Shown here in pieces: positions 1-7,956 of a stretch of DNA of 64,000 bases; the stretch's first letter is position 1, and each line of letters starts with the position of its first letter. A program made the position numbers and the translations under genes. The stretch spans positions 1 to 64,000 of the forward strand of contig OMVT01000007.1 of NCBI GenBank assembly GCA_900314535.1, written 5' to 3'. The notes under the pieces are model-generated. The model was not told where the DNA came from. It ran no database searches and was given only the letters and a program-made list of their open reading frames with translations. Origin of the DNA: an uncultured Olsenella sp. GTDB taxonomy: Bacteria; Actinomycetota; Coriobacteriia; Coriobacteriales; Atopobiaceae.

Positions 1-110
1 GGCGATTTCGTGTTTGGCGATGCGATCATACCATCAGGCGTGCCTGGCGGCCAGGCCATTCGGGCCGCCTCTATCCGCACTCTGGTTGACTATTCAAAAT
101 CATATATAAA

Positions 111-137
111 AAGCCTGCATGCAAGGCATGCAGGCTT
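111..137 (-). terminator. Rho-independent terminator of the asp23 operon
   Basis: A 12-bp perfect stem (AAGCCTGCATGC and its complement) closes a 3-nt loop. Read on the minus strand it is followed by TTTATATATG. It lies about 45 bp past the asp23 stop codon. Confidence 0.8.
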
Positions 138-180
138 ATCTTTTCTTGCTCGGCTGTTCAGATGCTGACTTTTCAGCTTC

Positions 181-750
181 CTAGGCCTTGGCAGGCTCCG
201 TCGAAGCGACCGGTGCCACATCCTCCTCGGACTCCTGTGCCTCGGCCTCACTTTCGGCATCGGCATCTGCCTCTTCCTCGGCTGCGCGCTTCGCGTTGCG
301 GGAGACCTCTTCAGGCGTGAGGACATCCTCGATGCGCAGGTTCACGCCTGCAACCTCGAGACCCGTCATCCCCATGACCTGCTTCACGACGGCCTTCTTC
401 ACGTCCTCGAAGATCTGCGGTGCATAGGCACCATACTCGATCAGGACGGAGATGTTCACGCGCACGGCAGCATCAGGCGTCACCTCGACCGTCACGCCCT
501 TCCTGGGGTCGGTCGCACCAAGGGCATCCTGCACGCGGTTCACCCAGCCGCCCTTCATGCCGACAACGCCAGGAACGTCGCGTACGGCGAGGGCGACGAT
601 CTTCTCGATCACGCCGTTGCTGAACGTCAGCGAATCCTCGGAGTTGTCATCCTCCTCTGCTGCCACGATGTCTTCCGTATCGGTCATGCTCTCCTGTCCA
701 TCAGGAGCAGCATACGTGGCCTTTGCTGTGTCCTTCGTCTCTGTATCCAT
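181..750 (-). CDS. Asp23/Gls24 family envelope stress response protein
   Basis: This 189-aa protein matches the Asp23/Gls24 (alkaline shock) family. The core, about residues 40-150, begins with the typical SNGVIEKIVALAVRDVPGV segment followed by the family's alternating beta/alpha pattern. The ends are acidic: an Asp/Glu-rich N-terminus and a Glu/Ala-rich tail of about 40 residues. In firmicutes such proteins form a soluble layer tethered to the membrane by AmaP, and an amaP-like gene sits two genes upstream, so the same role is inferred. It is the last gene of the operon and ends just before a strong terminator. The start at 750 follows an AGGAG-type ribosome binding site. Confidence 0.9.
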   Translation of the reverse strand: MDTETKDTAKATYAAPDGQESMTDTEDIVAAEEDDNSEDSLTFSNGVIEKIVALAVRDVPGVVGMKGGWVNRVQDALGATDPRKGVTVEVTPDAAVRVNISVLIEYGAYAPQIFEDVKKAVVKQVMGMTGLEVAGVNLRIEDVLTPEEVSRNAKRAAEEEADADAESEAEAQESEEDVAPVASTEPAKA

Positions 751-782
751 ACATCCACTCCTTGCTCGTCTCGATTATCCAG

Positions 783-1145
783 CTATCTTCCGTCATCCTT
801 CGGACCCATGAGGCCACGGAAGAATGAGATGATCTTCGGGTCGCCGTCAAGCATCTGGCCTATTGCGACGCCTATGGTCACGCAGAGCGCAACAAGAAGC
901 GTTGCCCAGAAGCCGATTGCAAAGAGAAGGATTGCGACGATGAGGCCCAAAAAGCCGCAGAGCACCGCATTCTCGTGGCCCGGAAACGTCTTGTGGAGCC
1001 ACGCCTCGGCTGCCTCGAGAGGACGGGCACCAGCCTTCTGCTTCGTGGAAGCCGTGTCTGCTACAGCGTCCCTGCTGGCTTCCGATGCGCCCTTCGCATC
1101 ACGCTTGGGCTCGTCCTCGTCGACCGTCACTTTCGGCCTATTCAT
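783..1145 (-). CDS. DUF2273 small membrane protein
   Basis: This 120-aa protein has a hydrophilic, charged N-terminal half and two closely spaced hydrophobic helices (about residues 60-100), ending in a short cytoplasmic tail with FFRGLMGPKDDGR. The pattern fits the DUF2273 family, which is nearly always found beside Asp23 and AmaP genes. It overlaps the end of the upstream amaP-like gene by 8 bp and is followed 32 bp later by asp23, so the three are co-transcribed. Family members usually have about 60-80 residues; the N-terminal extension here is longer. Function is inferred only from context: part of the membrane platform for Asp23. Confidence 0.85.
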   Translation of the reverse strand: MNRPKVTVDEDEPKRDAKGASEASRDAVADTASTKQKAGARPLEAAEAWLHKTFPGHENAVLCGFLGLIVAILLFAIGFWATLLVALCVTIGVAIGQMLDGDPKIISFFRGLMGPKDDGR

Positions 1146-1932
1146 GCGCCTCCTCCTCCCTCGGGGTCCTGCCCTTCATGGAGATCGTCACGCCGTCGCC
1201 CGACGCTGCAGGATGAACCTCGGGCTCATCTGCTGCAGCAGGAGCATCCTCTTCGGCGACAGAGCCGCCCTCTGCGGAAGGCGTCTCGGCGGTGTCCTCT
1301 GAGGAATCATCCTCAGATGCAGACACGCTGTCAGATGCCTCCTCTGCCGGAGCATCGGCATCAGCCGCCGGCACATCGAAGAGGTGGTCATAGGACTCAG
1401 GCTCGGAAAGCGAGCTCGGCTCTTCGGGCGCCAGGAACTCGAGGCTGATCGAGGAGATCCTCTCGCCGCAGAGCTTCGTCAGGCCCTCTTCGAGCTCCTC
1501 CTTGAACTCGCGCCCCTTCTCGACGGCAGAGACCGTCTCGTGCGGACGGATCGTCAAATGGACCGATATCATGCCATGCTTCTCCGCGAAGACTGCGACC
1601 TTCGTCGCTTCGCAGGAGCCATCCTCCTCGACGATGTAGGTAGCCTGGGAGGCAATCGCATCGCGGGTGATTGCAATCGTCGAGCCCTCTTCATCCTCGA
1701 GCTCGATCGTCTGTGCCTTCTTGCGGCGGGCAAGCACGCGGACCCACATCACGAAGCTGCCGATGAGGGAGAAGGCAACGCACCCCTGCACGGCGTAGCT
1801 GTAGCTGTCGACGGCAAAGAGCGCGAGCGCCTCCTTCGTCCACGGTCCGAAGATCGTGAGCACAAGCGCGGCAAACGCGAAAATCGTCGCCAGGAACCAC
1901 AGGGTCATCGCGAGCTTCTTCAGAAATCCCAT
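1138..1932 (-). CDS. amaP: AmaP-like membrane anchor for Asp23
   Basis: The 264-aa product has two N-terminal transmembrane helices (about residues 5-30 and 45-70), a basic RRKK stretch, then a cytoplasmic domain with TIRPHETVSAVEKGREFKE and SLEFL segments as in the alkaline shock response membrane anchor protein AmaP. The last 100 residues are a low-complexity Ala/Glu/Asp/Ser tail. AmaP fixes Asp23 at the membrane in Staphylococcus; the same arrangement is inferred here because DUF2273 and asp23 follow in the same operon. The start at 1932 is chosen for its GGAGGTGG ribosome site; a longer open frame to 2073 lacks one and has non-membrane residues. Confidence 0.8.
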   Translation of the reverse strand: MGFLKKLAMTLWFLATIFAFAALVLTIFGPWTKEALALFAVDSYSYAVQGCVAFSLIGSFVMWVRVLARRKKAQTIELEDEEGSTIAITRDAIASQATYIVEEDGSCEATKVAVFAEKHGMISVHLTIRPHETVSAVEKGREFKEELEEGLTKLCGERISSISLEFLAPEEPSSLSEPESYDHLFDVPAADADAPAEEASDSVSASEDDSSEDTAETPSAEGGSVAEEDAPAAADEPEVHPAASGDGVTISMKGRTPREEEAHE

Positions 1933-2110
1933 GCTGCCACCTCCGCCAGCGTCAGATACATTCCAAGGATACCCCGTTTCGCCGACATGAGTCTGCGAGG
2001 CCGGCCCTCTTGTCCCTGCCATGAAATCTGCCACGATTCTGCAGCTGAGATGCAGATGAAACAGAGCTCCCATATGATGGAAAGACAGGTACTCGAGAAA
2101 GGTGCACCGG

Positions 2111-2980
2111 ATGAGAATCGACGAGCTGCTGAAGACAAAGCAGACCTATTCCTATGAGATCTTCCCGCCAAAGGGCACGATGCCGCTTGCCGATGCGCGC
2201 AAGGTGGCAGAAGCGCTCGCTCAGGACCATCCTGACTGGATATCGACGACATTCTCTGCTGGCGGCACCGGCTCCTCCTCGCATACGGCAGAGATCTGCG
2301 ACACCGTCCAGAACGGCCTCGGCATCACCTCCCTTGCGCACCTGACCTGCCTCGGCTCCTCGAAGGAGGATGTCGAGCGCTATGTGGGAAAGCTCGATCG
2401 GGCAGGCGTCTCCAATGTCCTGGCGCTCAGAGGCGACCGCGCCCCAGGACGCGATGCCATCGACTTCACGTATGCGTCAGACCTCATCTCCTACCTCAAG
2501 GCACAGCACCCCGAGCTCTGCCTCGGCGCTGCCTGCTATCCGGAGGGTCATGTGGAGTCGCCGTCCATAAGGAGATCGCTCGAGAACCTGAAGCGCAAGC
2601 AGGATGCCGGCGCCGACTTCTTCGTGACGCAGCTCTTCTTCGACAACGAGACGTTCTACCGCTTCCGCGACCTCTGCGCCCGTGGCCGCATCAAGATTCC
2701 CATCGTTGTGGGCATCATGCCGTTCACGAGCCAGAAGCAGATCACGCGCATGGCATTCACGTGCGGGGCATCCATTCCCTCTGCCGTGATCAAGCGCATC
2801 ATCGCCGCAGGAGACGACCCAGCCGAGCAGGCAAAGGCAGGCGTTGCCTACGCAATCGAGCAGCTCCAGGACCTCGCACAGAACGGCGTCGACGGCCTCC
2901 ACATCTATACGATGAACAAGCCTGCCATGGCGCACGAGATCCACGAGGCGCTTGTGGGGTGCGGCTACCTTGCCAGCTAG
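2111..2980 (+). CDS. metF: Methylenetetrahydrofolate reductase
   Basis: This 289-aa protein is a full-length MetF. It reduces 5,10-methylene-THF to 5-methyl-THF with a flavin cofactor, supplying the methyl donor used by MetH. The N-terminus has the family motif YEIFPPKG. Barrel segments with LAHLTCLGSS, VLALRGD and FFVTQLFFDN match MetF. It is the first gene of an operon with the reactivation-domain gene (overlapping its end) and metH. The ATG at 2111 is preceded by GAAAGGTG; a GTG three codons earlier overlaps that site and is less likely. No SAM or B12 riboswitch is visible in the 178-bp divergent spacer shared with amaP. Confidence 0.93.
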   Translation: MRIDELLKTKQTYSYEIFPPKGTMPLADARKVAEALAQDHPDWISTTFSAGGTGSSSHTAEICDTVQNGLGITSLAHLTCLGSSKEDVERYVGKLDRAGVSNVLALRGDRAPGRDAIDFTYASDLISYLKAQHPELCLGAACYPEGHVESPSIRRSLENLKRKQDAGADFFVTQLFFDNETFYRFRDLCARGRIKIPIVVGIMPFTSQKQITRMAFTCGASIPSAVIKRIIAAGDDPAEQAKAGVAYAIEQLQDLAQNGVDGLHIYTMNKPAMAHEIHEALVGCGYLAS

Positions 2981-3695
2981 CACATCCGTCTCCCGCTACG
3001 AGATATCCTCTGTCGACAAGGAGGAGGTGCTCCGCTACCTTGGCTATGCCGGGCAGGAGTATAGCCCATCCTTGGATGGCAGGATCGATGCGGCCATCGG
3101 GCATGCCCTCGCTATCTCCGAACCGAAGGGGGTCATGCGCCCCTTCGAGGTCGAGCGCATAGACGAAGGCGAGAATCCCTGCGTCCATCTCAAGGGTACG
3201 GCACTCAAGCTTCCCGGCCACGATATCGCAGAGCATCTTGCCGGGGCCCAGGCCACAGCCGTCTTCGCGGTGACCTTGGGCATGTCGACTGAGCGGGAGC
3301 TCAGACGCCTCTCGCTTACCGACCATCTCGAGCAGATCCTCTTCGATGCTGCCTCAGTCGCACTCGTCGAGCGTGCCGCCGACGCTGCAGAGGCAGAAGC
3401 CGTGAAGTGGGCAGCAGGCCAGGGACTCTTCTGCACCTGGCGCTACTCTCCTGGCTACGGAGACCTGCCGCTTGCCGTGCAGCCGACACTCCTGTCTGCC
3501 CTCAATGCCCAGAGGCTCTTGGGCATCACGCTCTCGCCGAGCCTCCTCATGACACCGACGAAGAGCGTCACGGCCATTGTCGGCTGTTTCACGGAACCGA
3601 AGAGAAGCACGCACATGAGCTGCGCCAAGTGCGTCTGCCACGATTTCTGCACATTCCGTGTCCAGGGAAGGACCTGCCATGACAGAAGGAAATAG
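2952..3695 (+). CDS. Stand-alone B12-dependent methionine synthase reactivation domain protein
   Basis: The 247-aa product resembles the C-terminal AdoMet-binding reactivation domain of MetH, with the YSPGYGDLPL segment that corresponds to the domain's SAM-binding YSPGYGD/RxSPGY motif. The adjacent MetH lacks this domain, so this gene probably provides reductive reactivation of cob(II)alamin in trans. The C-terminus holds a cluster with CAKCVCHDFC and one more Cys, suggesting a metal or Fe-S site. The start is uncertain: in this frame only TTG codons (2952 or 2970) lie near the metF stop, giving an overlap of 29 or 11 bp. Its end overlaps the metH start by 17 bp, consistent with translational coupling. 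Confidence 0.85.
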   Translation: MWGAATLPASTSVSRYEISSVDKEEVLRYLGYAGQEYSPSLDGRIDAAIGHALAISEPKGVMRPFEVERIDEGENPCVHLKGTALKLPGHDIAEHLAGAQATAVFAVTLGMSTERELRRLSLTDHLEQILFDAASVALVERAADAAEAEAVKWAAGQGLFCTWRYSPGYGDLPLAVQPTLLSALNAQRLLGITLSPSLLMTPTKSVTAIVGCFTEPKRSTHMSCAKCVCHDFCTFRVQGRTCHDRRK

Positions 3696-6198
3696 GACCC
3701 TGTCCTCTGTCGCTATCCGCGACCCGAAGGTGCCGGCATCTGCCCCCTTCGGGCCTGGTGCCAAGCGCACGCTCAGAATCAAGGACGAGCATCTCGCCCA
3801 CGTGCTCGAAGGGCAGGAGTTCCTCCTCTTCGATGGCGCCATGGGAACGCAGCTCCAGGAACGTGGCATGAAGGCAGGAGAGCTGCCAGAGCTCCTCTGC
3901 CTTGAAGATCCGGACAATGTCACAGCCATCCATGCCGCTTACGTCGAGGCCGGTGCCGAGGCCGTGACGACGAACACGTTCGGCGCGAATGCCCTGAAGC
4001 TTGCCGGCAAGGCGACCGTGCGCCAGATCTTCGAGGCAGCCGTCTCCTGCGTGCGTGCAGCAGGAGCGCGCTATGTCGCGGCGGATATCGGCCCCACGGG
4101 AGCCCTCCTCGAGCCCATGGGGACCATGAAGTTCGAAGAGGCCTATGGGCTCTTTGCCGAAGAGGCAATCGCGGCAGAAGAGGCAGGAGCCGACCTCTTC
4201 GTGATCGAGACGATGGCAGACCTCGCCGAGGCGAAGGCTGCCCTCCTTGCGGTCAAGGAGCATACGCAGCTGCCGGCATTCGTGACAATGACATTCGGAG
4301 AGGACGGGCGTACCTTCCTCGGCACGACGCCTGAAGTCGCTGCCGTGACGCTCTCCTCGCTCGGTGCCGATGCTGTCGGCATCAACTGCTCGCTTGGCCC
4401 TGAAGACGTGGAGCCGCTTGTGCTCCGCATGCTCCCCTACCTTTCCTGCCCCTGCATGGTGCAGGCCAATGCGGGACTCCCTGAGGTGCATGACGGTGTG
4501 ACGACCTATGGAATCGACGCCGAGGAATTCGTCTCAGCCATGAAGCCCATGGTCGAGGCAGGCGTCTCCATTGTCGGCGGCTGCTGCGGCACGGCACCCG
4601 ACTATATCGCGCGCGAGCGTGCCCTCATCGATGGGATCGGCACGCCCCGTCCCCATGCGCTCTCCCCCGACTTCACGGTCGCAAGCTCCCAGGAGCTCCT
4701 CTCGCTTGCTTCGGGACATATTGCCGTCATCGGCGAGCGCATCAACCCGACGGGCAAGAAGCGCATGAAGGAGGCATTGCGCTCCGGGGACTTCGACTAC
4801 ATCCTGACGCTCGCTATCGAGCAGGAACGCGCCGGCGCCCAGGTGCTCGACGTGAATGTGGGTCTGCCTGAGATAGACGAGACGAAGCTCCTCAAGCGTG
4901 CCGTCACGGACATCTCAGGCGTCACATCGCTGCCGCTCCAGGTCGACTCGGCAACGGCTTCCGCGGTCGAGGCAGCTGTCAGGAGCTATCCGGGAAAGCC
5001 GCTCATCAACTCCACGAATGGCCGCGAAGACATGATGGAGGAGATGATTCCGCTTGCCCACCACTATGGGTGCGCGCTCATCTGCCTGACGCTCGACGAG
5101 GCAGGCATCCCGGCCACGGCAGAAGGACGCCTCGCCGTCGCGCGCAAGATCTATGACCGTGCCCGCAAGGAAGGCATGCCGGCACAGGACCTTGTCTTCG
5201 ACTGCCTTGCTATGGCAGCAAGCACGGATCAGAAGGCACCTGGCGAGATCTTGAAGAGCATCCGCCTCGTGAAGGAGGCGATGCCGGGTGTCCGCACGGT
5301 CCTCGGCGTCTCGAACATCAGCTTCGGCCTTCCCTTCCGCCCCTTGATCAATGCGACCTTCCTCGCTGCTGCCTTTGCTGCCGGACTCGACCTCGCTATC
5401 ATCAACCCGGGCCAGCAGCGCATGCACGATGTCGTGAGCGCCTGGCGCGTGCTTTCAGGCGAAGACGAGGCAGCCCGTGCCTATGTCGAGGAGAATGCCG
5501 GCCGTACCGAGGCAAAGGGCCCGGCCGCTGCTGTCGGCACCCCTGCCGCCTCGAGCGCATCGTCTGCTGCCGCAACGCCTGAAGAGGCTGCCCTTCAGGG
5601 TGTGCTCGATGGCAGGAAGGCAGCCGTCAAGGCGGCGACAGAGAAGCTCCTCGAAGGCCATGATGCGATGTATGCGATCAACCAGGTGCTGATCCCTGCC
5701 CTTGACGAGGTCGGCGTGCGCTTCGAGAAGGGCACGTTCTTCCTGCCTCAGCTCATGGCATCAGCTGAGGCAGCAAAGGCAGGATTCGATGCAATCAAGG
5801 CATCGCAGCCGAAGGACGCCGTGCCGACGAAGGGCAAGATCGCGCTCTGCACCGTCAAGGGCGACATCCACGATATCGGGAAGAACATCGTGAAGATGCT
5901 CCTCGAGAACTATGGCTACGAGGTCTTGGACGTCGGCCGCGATGTGGATCCGCAGGCGTTCTGCGATGTCGTGGTCGAGCACCATGTGAAGCTCGCAGGG
6001 CTCAGCGCACTCATGACAACAACGGTGCCGGCCATGGGAGAGACGATCGAGCTCCTGCGCAAGCAGGCACCCTGGTGCAAGGTCGTCGTCGGAGGTGCCG
6101 TCCTGAATCCCGAGTACGCGAAGATGGTCGGCGCCGACTACTACGCGAAGGACGCCGCCGAGACCGCAAAGATCGCAGCCGAGGTCCTAGGGCAATAG
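3679..6198 (+). CDS. metH: Cobalamin-dependent methionine synthase lacking the reactivation domain
   Basis: This 839-aa enzyme transfers a methyl group from 5-methyl-THF to homocysteine through bound cobalamin. Domains in order: homocysteine-binding barrel (about 40-325) with zinc ligands Cys237 (GINCSL) and Cys302-Cys303 (GGCCGT); pterin-binding barrel (about 355-600) beginning GERINPTGKKRMKEAL; an Ala/Ser-rich linker; the cobalamin cap helices (about 630-710); and the Rossmann B12 domain with GDIHDIGKN, where His731 is the expected lower cobalt ligand. E. coli MetH has about 1,227 residues; the missing C-terminal module is encoded just upstream. The ATG at 3679 follows GAAGGA; a GTG at 3658 is the alternative. 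Confidence 0.95.
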   Translation: MTEGNRTLSSVAIRDPKVPASAPFGPGAKRTLRIKDEHLAHVLEGQEFLLFDGAMGTQLQERGMKAGELPELLCLEDPDNVTAIHAAYVEAGAEAVTTNTFGANALKLAGKATVRQIFEAAVSCVRAAGARYVAADIGPTGALLEPMGTMKFEEAYGLFAEEAIAAEEAGADLFVIETMADLAEAKAALLAVKEHTQLPAFVTMTFGEDGRTFLGTTPEVAAVTLSSLGADAVGINCSLGPEDVEPLVLRMLPYLSCPCMVQANAGLPEVHDGVTTYGIDAEEFVSAMKPMVEAGVSIVGGCCGTAPDYIARERALIDGIGTPRPHALSPDFTVASSQELLSLASGHIAVIGERINPTGKKRMKEALRSGDFDYILTLAIEQERAGAQVLDVNVGLPEIDETKLLKRAVTDISGVTSLPLQVDSATASAVEAAVRSYPGKPLINSTNGREDMMEEMIPLAHHYGCALICLTLDEAGIPATAEGRLAVARKIYDRARKEGMPAQDLVFDCLAMAASTDQKAPGEILKSIRLVKEAMPGVRTVLGVSNISFGLPFRPLINATFLAAAFAAGLDLAIINPGQQRMHDVVSAWRVLSGEDEAARAYVEENAGRTEAKGPAAAVGTPAASSASSAAATPEEAALQGVLDGRKAAVKAATEKLLEGHDAMYAINQVLIPALDEVGVRFEKGTFFLPQLMASAEAAKAGFDAIKASQPKDAVPTKGKIALCTVKGDIHDIGKNIVKMLLENYGYEVLDVGRDVDPQAFCDVVVEHHVKLAGLSALMTTTVPAMGETIELLRKQAPWCKVVVGGAVLNPEYAKMVGADYYAKDAAETAKIAAEVLGQ

Positions 6199-6219
6199 GC
6201 ACCACCTAGAGACACCGCG

Positions 6220-6252
6220 AAGGGCGGCAGGGACGCTTCCCCTGCCGCCCTT
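6220..6252 (+). terminator. Terminator after metH
   Basis: A 13-bp stem (AAGGGCGGCAGGG pairing with CCCTGCCGCCCTT) closes a 7-nt loop 22 bp after the metH stop and is followed by a pyrimidine run CTTC. Confidence 0.7.
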
Positions 6253-6276
6253 CTTCATGGCCTGCCTCCGTATAGA

Positions 6277-6309
6277 AGAAGGGTGCCCGGATGAACCGGA
6301 CACCCTTCT
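6277..6309 (-). terminator. Terminator after yebC
   Basis: A stem pairs AGAAGGGTGCCCGG with CCGGACACCCTTCT (one internal mismatch), 20 bp past the yebC stop; on the minus strand CTTCTTCTATA follows. Confidence 0.55.
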
Positions 6310-6328
6310 GTGCGCTCTGGAATGGAGG

Positions 6329-7129
6329 CTACTCGTCCTCTTCGAGCTGCTCTGCGACCTCGTCGGAGACAGACATCGTCGAGTAGACGTTCTGGACGTC
6401 GTCGAGCTCCTCGAGGCGGTCGATAAGACGCTGGACCTTGCGGGCGTCAGCGAGACCAAGCTCGACCGGCGTGTTCGGGACCATCGTGAGCTCGGAACCC
6501 TTGACCTCGATGCCCTGATCCTCGAGACCCTTCTCGACGTCCTGCATCTTGTCATACGCGGTGTAGACGATCCACTCGTCGCCTGCGTCCTCGTAATCCT
6601 CGCCGCCGGCCTCGGCCACGGCCATCATGAACTCGTCCTCGTCGACAGCGTTCTCCTTGTCAGGAACCTTCTTCTCGTCGGAGACGATGACCTTCTCCAC
6701 GGCGATGGAGCCCTTGCGGGTGAACTGGAAGGCGACGGAACCGGTCGTGCCGAGGTTGCCGCCTGCATGCGTGAAGACGGAGCGGACATCAGCAGCGGTG
6801 CGGTTCAGGTTGTCGGTCAGGCACTCGACGTAGACGGCAACGCCTGCAGGGCCGTAGCCTTCGTACGTGACCTCCTTGTACACGACAGCCTCGGCGCCAG
6901 AGCCGAAGGCCTTGTCGATGGCAGCCTGAATCTTCGCGTTCGGCATGGAAACCATGCGGGCACGGGCGATTGCTGCAGCAAGGGAAGCGTTGTTTGCGGG
7001 GTTCGGGTCTCCGCCGGTACGGGCTGCGACGGTGATGTTGCGGGAATGCTTGGAGAAGAGCGCAGAACGCTTTGCGTCGATTGCGGCCTTCTTGTGCTTC
7101 GTGGTAGCCCACTTAGAGTGTCCGGACAT
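6329..7129 (-). CDS. yebC: YebC/PmpR family protein (translation factor/transcriptional regulator)
   Basis: The 266-aa product begins MSGHSKWATTKHKKAAIDAK, the hallmark of the YebC/PmpR family, and continues with NANIQAAI-like (here NAKIQAAIDKAFG) and YEGYGPAGVA motifs. The family was first described as DNA-binding regulators and more recently implicated in relieving ribosome stalling at proline-rich stretches. The C-terminal third is acidic and about 20 residues longer than in many homologues, with the end QLEEDE. The start at 7129 follows AAGGAG; an ATG two codons earlier overlaps it. It appears to be a single-gene unit, between metH (convergent) and the ECF transporter operon. Confidence 0.93.
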   Translation of the reverse strand: MSGHSKWATTKHKKAAIDAKRSALFSKHSRNITVAARTGGDPNPANNASLAAAIARARMVSMPNAKIQAAIDKAFGSGAEAVVYKEVTYEGYGPAGVAVYVECLTDNLNRTAADVRSVFTHAGGNLGTTGSVAFQFTRKGSIAVEKVIVSDEKKVPDKENAVDEDEFMMAVAEAGGEDYEDAGDEWIVYTAYDKMQDVEKGLEDQGIEVKGSELTMVPNTPVELGLADARKVQRLIDRLEELDDVQNVYSTMSVSDEVAEQLEEDE

Positions 7130-7272
7130 GCACATCTCCTTCTAGATTGGCAAAACATACAGATAATACAAAAGCAGGGATGACTTTGCAAATAGAAGAT
7201 GCCGAAGTGTGGCACCTCTGCGAAGGTCCCCGGAAGCCATGGTGGTACGTACAATCTGCGTTTGTGCGGCTA

Positions 7273-7956
7273 TCAATCATAGCGCGCCAGAGCACGTCTG
7301 AGCGATCTGCCCCAGGGAATCCAGACAAGCAGCAGGAATCCAGCGGTAGAAAGCCCATGCACGAGGTCGAGCGGCAGTCCTGCGAGAAAGGCGGCAATGA
7401 CAGTCTCGGGCACGAGCGGACGCACATAGCCCAGGACATACCAGCCATTGAGGATTGCCCCATAGAGAAGGCCTGAGAGCACGCCTGAGACGGCGAGCTG
7501 CCACTTGCTATGCAAGAGCCCATGACGTGCCAGAACGCCTCCGAGATAGCCTACAAGCCCCCAGGCATACATCTGGAGCGGTGTCCAGGCGCCCTGCCCG
7601 AAAAAGAAGTTCGAGAGGAGCGCTGCGAAGGCGCCGACGGCAAAGCCGCTCTCCGGCCCCAGAAGCGCCCCTGAAAGTATTGCGATGGCAGAGACCGGCT
7701 TCACATCGGGCACAGCCGCAAAGAGGATCCTGCCCGCTGCCGCCAGAGCAGAAAGGCAGGCTACAGGCATCATCTGCCGGAGCGCCGGCTTTCCTGCCTC
7801 GATGCGGGCGAACATGAAGAGGATGGCAACGGCTGCCGCAAGGAGCGCAAGCCCGCCCGATATGGCAGAGCCCGCCCAGGCAGACCAGAGCATGAGGAGA
7901 GGGACAAGGGCCAGGACCAGAGGCTCCGAGGCCTTGAGGATGCGCTGCCACATCAT
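7273..7956 (-). CDS. ECF transporter S component, probably for cobalamin
   Basis: The 227-aa protein is almost entirely hydrophobic with about six helices. It contains GRILFAAVPDVKP, followed by LSGALLGPESGFAVGA and SNFFFGQG, a pattern seen in ECF S components related to CbrT and similar substrate-binding subunits. It is the last gene of an operon (riboswitch, DUF4430, DUF4430, EcfT, EcfA) and overlaps the EcfA gene by 4 bp (ATGA). Substrate is inferred to be cobalamin only because a cobalamin riboswitch heads the operon and DUF4430 relates to transcobalamin; a cobalt or precursor (cobinamide) substrate is possible. Confidence 0.8.
   Translation of the reverse strand: MMWQRILKASEPLVLALVPLLMLWSAWAGSAISGGLALLAAAVAILFMFARIEAGKPALRQMMPVACLSALAAAGRILFAAVPDVKPVSAIAILSGALLGPESGFAVGAFAALLSNFFFGQGAWTPLQMYAWGLVGYLGGVLARHGLLHSKWQLAVSGVLSGLLYGAILNGWYVLGYVRPLVPETVIAAFLAGLPLDLVHGLSTAGFLLLVWIPWGRSLRRALARYD

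Noticed and set aside
1-168. Possible C-terminal end of a plus-strand gene (frame 1, reading GDFVFGDAIIPSGVPGGQ onward)
   Set aside because: The frame runs straight through the terminator hairpin at 111-137 to a stop at 166-168, and no family is recognised; too little sequence to support it.
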